A stretch of 5,417 bases of DNA from Candidatus Zixiibacteriota bacterium. GTDB lineage: Bacteria > Zixibacteria > MSB-5A5 > GN15 > FEB-12. Under the pieces are notes generated by a model that was given only the letters and a program-made list of their open reading frames with translations, made no database searches and was not told the DNA's origin. The position numbers and the translations under genes are program-made. Of the stretch, positions 4,301 to 5,417 are shown in pieces. Every line of letters starts with the position of its first letter. The stretch's first letter is position 1. The DNA is taken from the NCBI GenBank assembly GCA_022564135.1, contig JADFLZ010000178.1, positions 1 through 5,417 of the forward strand, written 5' to 3'.

Positions 4301-5417
4301 ATCTGTCAGCCGGAAACGCTCTGTTTCCCTCTGGGTAATATTCCGGCCTGGGCGGATATCGAAGTCAGCGGTATTGCTACCTGGTATGATGCAGAGAATA
4401 ACCAGATTTGTTTTTATGCTGAATGCGGAGTTCGCAACCGGATTATTGTCAAGGCCATCACGCCCTGTGATACTATAAGCTGCGAGTTTACGGTTGATGT
4501 CAGCTGTAATCTGCCGCCTCTGGTATTTCTGCCCGGTGACAGTTCAATTGCTCTATGTATGGCGGACACAGTTGCTATTCCTGTTGGAATTGTTGATCCC
4601 AATGGAAATATCAGCAGTATAGTGCTGCCCGACTGGGTCAGTTATGATGAATTTGCCGGTCTGCTTTATTTTATGGCCGATACCAGCGGTCTTTATGAAA
4701 TAATTGTCACGGTAACTGATAGCTGTGATGCTTCAAAATCCGATCGCATAATAGTAAGCGTAACAATTGATGAAGCTCCGGTTTGTCAATTTCCGTCCGA
4801 TACAAGTTTTTTCCTCTGTGGTCCGGCTGAAATTTCACTGCCGATCTCTACTTTTGATGGCGACCAGTCAGTTCCGGTTTGCTCTGTTATCAGCGGCGCA
4901 GGTATGATTGTTGATGGCTACTGGGTTTATCAAGCTGATGCCGATGCCGTAGTCGATGTTGTCATAGAGTGCCGTGATATATGTGATAATGTCTGTATTG
5001 ATAGTTTCAGAGTAACAATTGTTATCAACGAAGCACCTGTTTGCGATGTTCCTTCTGATACTGTCTTTAACCTTTGCGATGTTACAGAAATTTGCCTGCC
5101 GATATTCGGTACTGATGCCGATGGCAATCTTTCCAATTGTGAAATTGTCTCCGGGCCGGGAAGTTTAGGTGGAGCCAGCGGCAAGAATGCAATTGCTTCT
5201 CAAGCCTCCTCAAACACAACCAGTCTGTTATGGTGTTACACTCCGACCAATGATACAACTTTTGAAGTAATAATTCGCTGCAGCGACAGCTGCGGAGCGT
5301 TTTGTGAAGACAGCTTTACAGTTACGATTAATCTAAACGAAGTTCCGCTAGTTGTTCTGCCTAATGATACTTCAATCGCATTATGCAGTCCTGATTCGAT
5401 AACTGTGCCCGTAGAAA
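1217..5417 (+). CDS. Giant secreted Cys-rich Ig-like repeat protein, 3' end missing (at least 1400 aa)
   Basis: The frame is open for 1400 codons from GTG at 1217 to the window edge, with no stop or frameshift. Residues 1-29 are a signal peptide. Residues 30-174 form an N-terminal module. From residue 175 on there are 14 complete repeats of 81-103 residues and the start of a 15th. The typical repeat plan is: a P-rich start with P(S/N)DT, a Cx5C motif, an acidic DPDN-like loop, (V/I)CF, ADT(S/T)G-Y, DSCG, and a closing strand such as TVTV. The alternating hydrophobic pattern and roughly 85-residue size suggest Ig-like beta-sandwich domains. Repeats with TCP-type starts (for example 4259-4510) resemble HYR domains. 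Lys and Arg are scarce and Asp is abundant. The many cysteines imply disulphides formed outside the cytoplasm. A surface fibre, adhesin or envelope structural role is inferred. No enzyme motif is visible, and any C-terminal anchor or sorting signal lies beyond the window. Confidence 0.92.
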   Translation, partial: MRELFRHISKFTLVLIFVLMVPFLGSASAINFDCDTTEITSHFSLMFEGVTYDSTVGTSKWDYSLYWDGTPPAISYFFIELCSLITEQNLVAVEPSFGTIGKNGNSKLWGIKWDDIENFPADTFIAFSFTLDQLLALDHTQFAPKAGVNKNIATICGPSVFCRGLEDPCIGNIRPAAFCPSDTSIFFCELQEVCLTGFGATDPDNNLASVEIFGGVLSGDTVCFMPVEGTNTITLIATDSCGVADTCTTIVTVSLGQPPFITAGAPSEINLCLPETICINFVVGDPDNDIDSVWTNFGQIDNYRVCFEADTSGVYQIVLSVVDSCGFIAVDSFEILIRINEPPVIVAADTTDNYFCEGANQVCVKLTIDNPIGGLTGSSNLGVFNASDSTVCFYVDSSGRYCDDVIITNSCGLSDTISYCIDVIVNQAPVAVCPANDTINSCDPAQICLPGFFATDADGNIADITVIGGTLSGDTVCFDPVQGDNVITFIVTDSCGLVDSCTTVITIVNNGSSPIVVFDSLPDISLCQPESLCVTFSIDDPDSNVDSIWSDFTYYENSSEICFYADTSGIYDINVFVRDLCGFIASDTISVYVELNSAPVVNLPDSIYSNFCLVQAVCIPVEIIDENIAAVSSNYALINDSICFSPDTTGTYLVWVEVTDSCGLITADTTIVTVAKSGTPPVVTFDPLSDISLCQPEALCLSFGVVDPDNDIDSIWSDFTYTGNAPLICFSADTTGTYVINVFVRDRCGFIDSDTISVYIEINAQPIVTFPDSINIDFCFEQAICIAVEIIDDNISSINSNYAILNDTICFNPDTTGTYLVWVEVTDSCGLIAADTTVVTVLVSPPPVLELGDDFEAVICGPGTFCIKADTIKYYDSVYVNYGTFDSATNLFCVTIDSSISDYLIVEITDSCGRVARDSLWFDIQVNPPLLVKQAMPDTTIYLCGPAYVCLPLEIGYDNISLPDSNITVNRGTYENGQVCFVPYDSGNYTIIATATDSCGNIVADTAVVRILTDQFVDLACPPDTSIFICQPETLCFPLGNIPAWADIEVSGIATWYDAENNQICFYAECGVRNRIIVKAITPCDTISCEFTVDVSCNLPPLVFLPGDSSIALCMADTVAIPVGIVDPNGNISSIVLPDWVSYDEFAGLLYFMADTSGLYEIIVTVTDSCDASKSDRIIVSVTIDEAPVCQFPSDTSFFLCGPAEISLPISTFDGDQSVPVCSVISGAGMIVDGYWVYQADADAVVDVVIECRDICDNVCIDSFRVTIVINEAPVCDVPSDTVFNLCDVTEICLPIFGTDADGNLSNCEIVSGPGSLGGASGKNAIASQASSNTTSLLWCYTPTNDTTFEVIIRCSDSCGAFCEDSFTVTINLNEVPLVVLPNDTSIALCSPDSITVPVE
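1304..1738 (+). other. N-terminal module (residues 30-174) resembling an anonymous bacterial surface-protein domain
   Basis: This stretch does not follow the repeat plan. In order it shows W61 with YSLYWDG, then ISYFFIELC (Cys82), then GIKWD (residues 110-114), then FSFTL, then KAG with IATICGP (Cys156). The order 'aromatic strand, ISH-like with LC, GIKFD-like, FSFTL, KAG, GP-C' matches a module I recall in front of repeats in many exported bacterial proteins, where it often reads 'AISHWVLEL...GIKFD...TFSFTL...KAG'. This is recognition from memory and has no assigned function. It may act as a capping or presentation domain for the array. Confidence 0.6.
1739..1984 (+). repeat. Repeat 1 (type A), six cysteines
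   Basis: It carries core cysteines a, b, c and d plus the extra pair e (FCPSDT) and f (ADTCTT). Its middle (GGVLSGDTVCF) is very close to repeat 4. It has an acidic DPDNN loop. Confidence 0.85.
1985..2236 (+). repeat. Repeat 2 (type B), four cysteines
   Basis: It has LCLPETIC, VCF and DSCG only, without e or f. DPDNDIDSVW links it to repeats 5 and 7 (DSIWSDF). Confidence 0.85.
2237..2494 (+). repeat. Repeat 3 (type C), Cx6C variant with two odd cysteines
   Basis: Spacing a-b is six residues instead of five (FCEGANQVC). Two extra cysteines, GRYC before NSCG and SYCID after it, lie on what should be neighbouring strands and may pair with each other. The N-terminal NYFC resembles SNFC and IDFC of repeats 6 and 8. 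Confidence 0.8.
2495..2752 (+). repeat. Repeat 4 (type A), six cysteines
   Basis: It has e (VCPANDT), a-b (SCDPAQIC), c (TVCF), d (DSCG) and f (DSCTT). It shares LSGDTVCF and the closing strand with repeat 1. It has a DADGN acidic loop. Confidence 0.85.
2753..3004 (+). repeat. Repeat 5 (type B), first half of a duplicated pair
   Basis: It shares DISLCQPE, DSIWSDFTY, NVFVRD-CGFI and SDTISVY with repeat 7. It has four cysteines (a-d) and a DPDSN loop. Confidence 0.88.
3005..3250 (+). repeat. Repeat 6 (type C), second half of a duplicated pair
   Basis: From its CF motif to the end of the last strand it matches repeat 8 at 29 of 32 residues (3143-3238 against 3644-3739). It has four cysteines. 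Confidence 0.88.
3251..3505 (+). repeat. Repeat 7 (type B), copy of repeat 5
   Basis: It is nearly the same as repeat 5 in the Cx5C region, the DSIWSDF strand and the VRD-CGFI motif. It has four cysteines and a DPDND loop. Confidence 0.88.
3506..3748 (+). repeat. Repeat 8 (type C), copy of repeat 6
   Basis: It shares EIIDDNIS-like, NYAI and PDTTGTYLVWVEVTDSCG segments with repeat 6. It has four cysteines. Confidence 0.88.
3749..3997 (+). repeat. Repeat 9, divergent, four cysteines
   Basis: It has ICGPGTFC, FCV in place of ICF, and TDSCG. It lacks the DPDN-type loop and instead carries KADTIKYYDSVYV. It has no e or f. Confidence 0.8.
3998..4258 (+). repeat. Repeat 10, four cysteines
   Basis: It has MPDTTIYLCGPAYVC, QVCF and TDSCGN. 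It has no e or f. The link to the next repeat (RILTDQFVD) lacks the usual Pro-Pro. Confidence 0.8.
4259..4510 (+). repeat. Repeat 11, HYR-like ends, eight cysteines
   Basis: The start (LACPPDTSIFIC) and end (SCEFTVDV) resemble HYR-domain ends, giving pair e-f. Core a-d is present, although d sits in TPCDT instead of DSCG. Two further cysteines (AECG and DVSCN) may form a private pair. Confidence 0.8.
4511..4771 (+). repeat. Repeat 12, lacks cysteines b and c
   Basis: Ala replaces b (codon 4574-4576) and Tyr replaces c in LLYF (codon 4667-4669). Cysteines a (LCMAD) and d (DSCD) remain. The domain frame is otherwise typical, with DPNGN and ADTSGLY. Confidence 0.85.
4772..5029 (+). repeat. Repeat 13, lacks b and c, gains e-f and g-h
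   Basis: Ser replaces b (4835-4837) and Val replaces c (4925-4927). It gains e (APVCQF), f (DNVCID), g (VPVCSV) and h (IECRD). Cysteines a and d remain (LCGP, RDICD). Confidence 0.82.
5030..5338 (+). repeat. Repeat 14, long variant with eight cysteines and a Ser/Gly/Asn-rich insert
   Basis: All of a-h are present: APVC, NLC, EIC, SNC, LWC, IRC, DSCG, AFC. An insert of about 17 residues, rich in Ser, Ala, Gly and Asn, lies within 5162-5224, between the ISG-like turn and cysteine c. This makes the repeat 103 residues long. Confidence 0.85.
5339..5416 (+). repeat. Repeat 15, first 26 residues only
   Basis: It begins EVPLVVLPNDTSIALC. The b position holds Thr (5402-5404) and there is no e cysteine. 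The rest lies beyond the window. Confidence 0.8.

Larger units (their letters stand above)
1739..5416 (+). repeat. Tandem protein-repeat array, 14 full Ig-like repeats plus a partial one
   Basis: Repeat lengths in residues are 82, 84, 86, 86, 84, 82, 85, 81, 83, 87, 84, 87, 86, 103 and then 26 of the next. Cysteine a and cysteine d (DSCG position) occur in all 14 complete repeats, and cysteine a also in the partial 15th. Cx5C (a-b) is exact in 11 of 14; repeat 3 has Cx6C, and repeats 12 and 13 lack b. Borders were set at the Pro-rich links (EPP, APV, PPV, LPP) between the last strand of one repeat and the first of the next. DNA identity between repeats is modest, so this is an old, protein-selected array rather than a fresh minisatellite. 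Confidence 0.9.

Noticed and set aside
4263..5184. Further short frames on both strands in the distal array
   Set aside because: They are shadows of the repeat gene with no ribosome sites and no independent protein features.
1739..5416. A CRISPR array or DNA-level tandem repeat
   Set aside because: The periodicity is about 250 bases and lies at the protein level, with diverged DNA and no constant short repeat or spacers.

Overview
The window holds two exported-protein genes that point away from each other, both cut by the window edges, separated by a 675-base gap. The likely source is an uncultivated Gram-negative of the FCB superphylum or a nearby candidate phylum (Zixibacteria-like). That placement is inference. 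It rests on the style of the proteins: long Ig-like repeat arrays, and a secreted family with a core resembling 'LFGGAIWIGGIVEGDTLVS'. Both genes have purine-rich Shine-Dalgarno sites, which argues against typical Bacteroidetes, where such sites are weak or missing. By eye the DNA is moderately AT-rich.

Layout. Positions 1-541 (minus strand) hold the first 180 codons of a secreted protein with a clear signal peptide. Positions 542-1216 hold no convincing gene, but they contain several hairpins and repeated TTTTGGCC-like words. Positions 1217-5417 (plus strand) are one uninterrupted reading frame of 1400 codons that runs off the right edge. It begins with a GTG start, a signal peptide and an N-terminal module that resembles an anonymous domain seen at the front of many bacterial surface proteins. 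Fourteen complete cysteine-rich Ig-like repeats of 81-103 residues follow, and then the start of a fifteenth.

The most informative signal lies inside the array. Every repeat keeps two cysteines (here a, before the Cx5C position, and d, in the 'DSCG' motif). The other cysteines come and go in pairs: b with c, e with f, and g with h. This amounts to a disulphide map read from a single sequence. The array also shows higher-order duplication (types A-B-C, A-B-C, B-C over repeats 1-8).

I see no defence system, mobile element, CRISPR array, tRNA or rRNA. The two genes probably encode surface or secreted structural proteins. Nothing in the sequence shows a catalytic function or a substrate.
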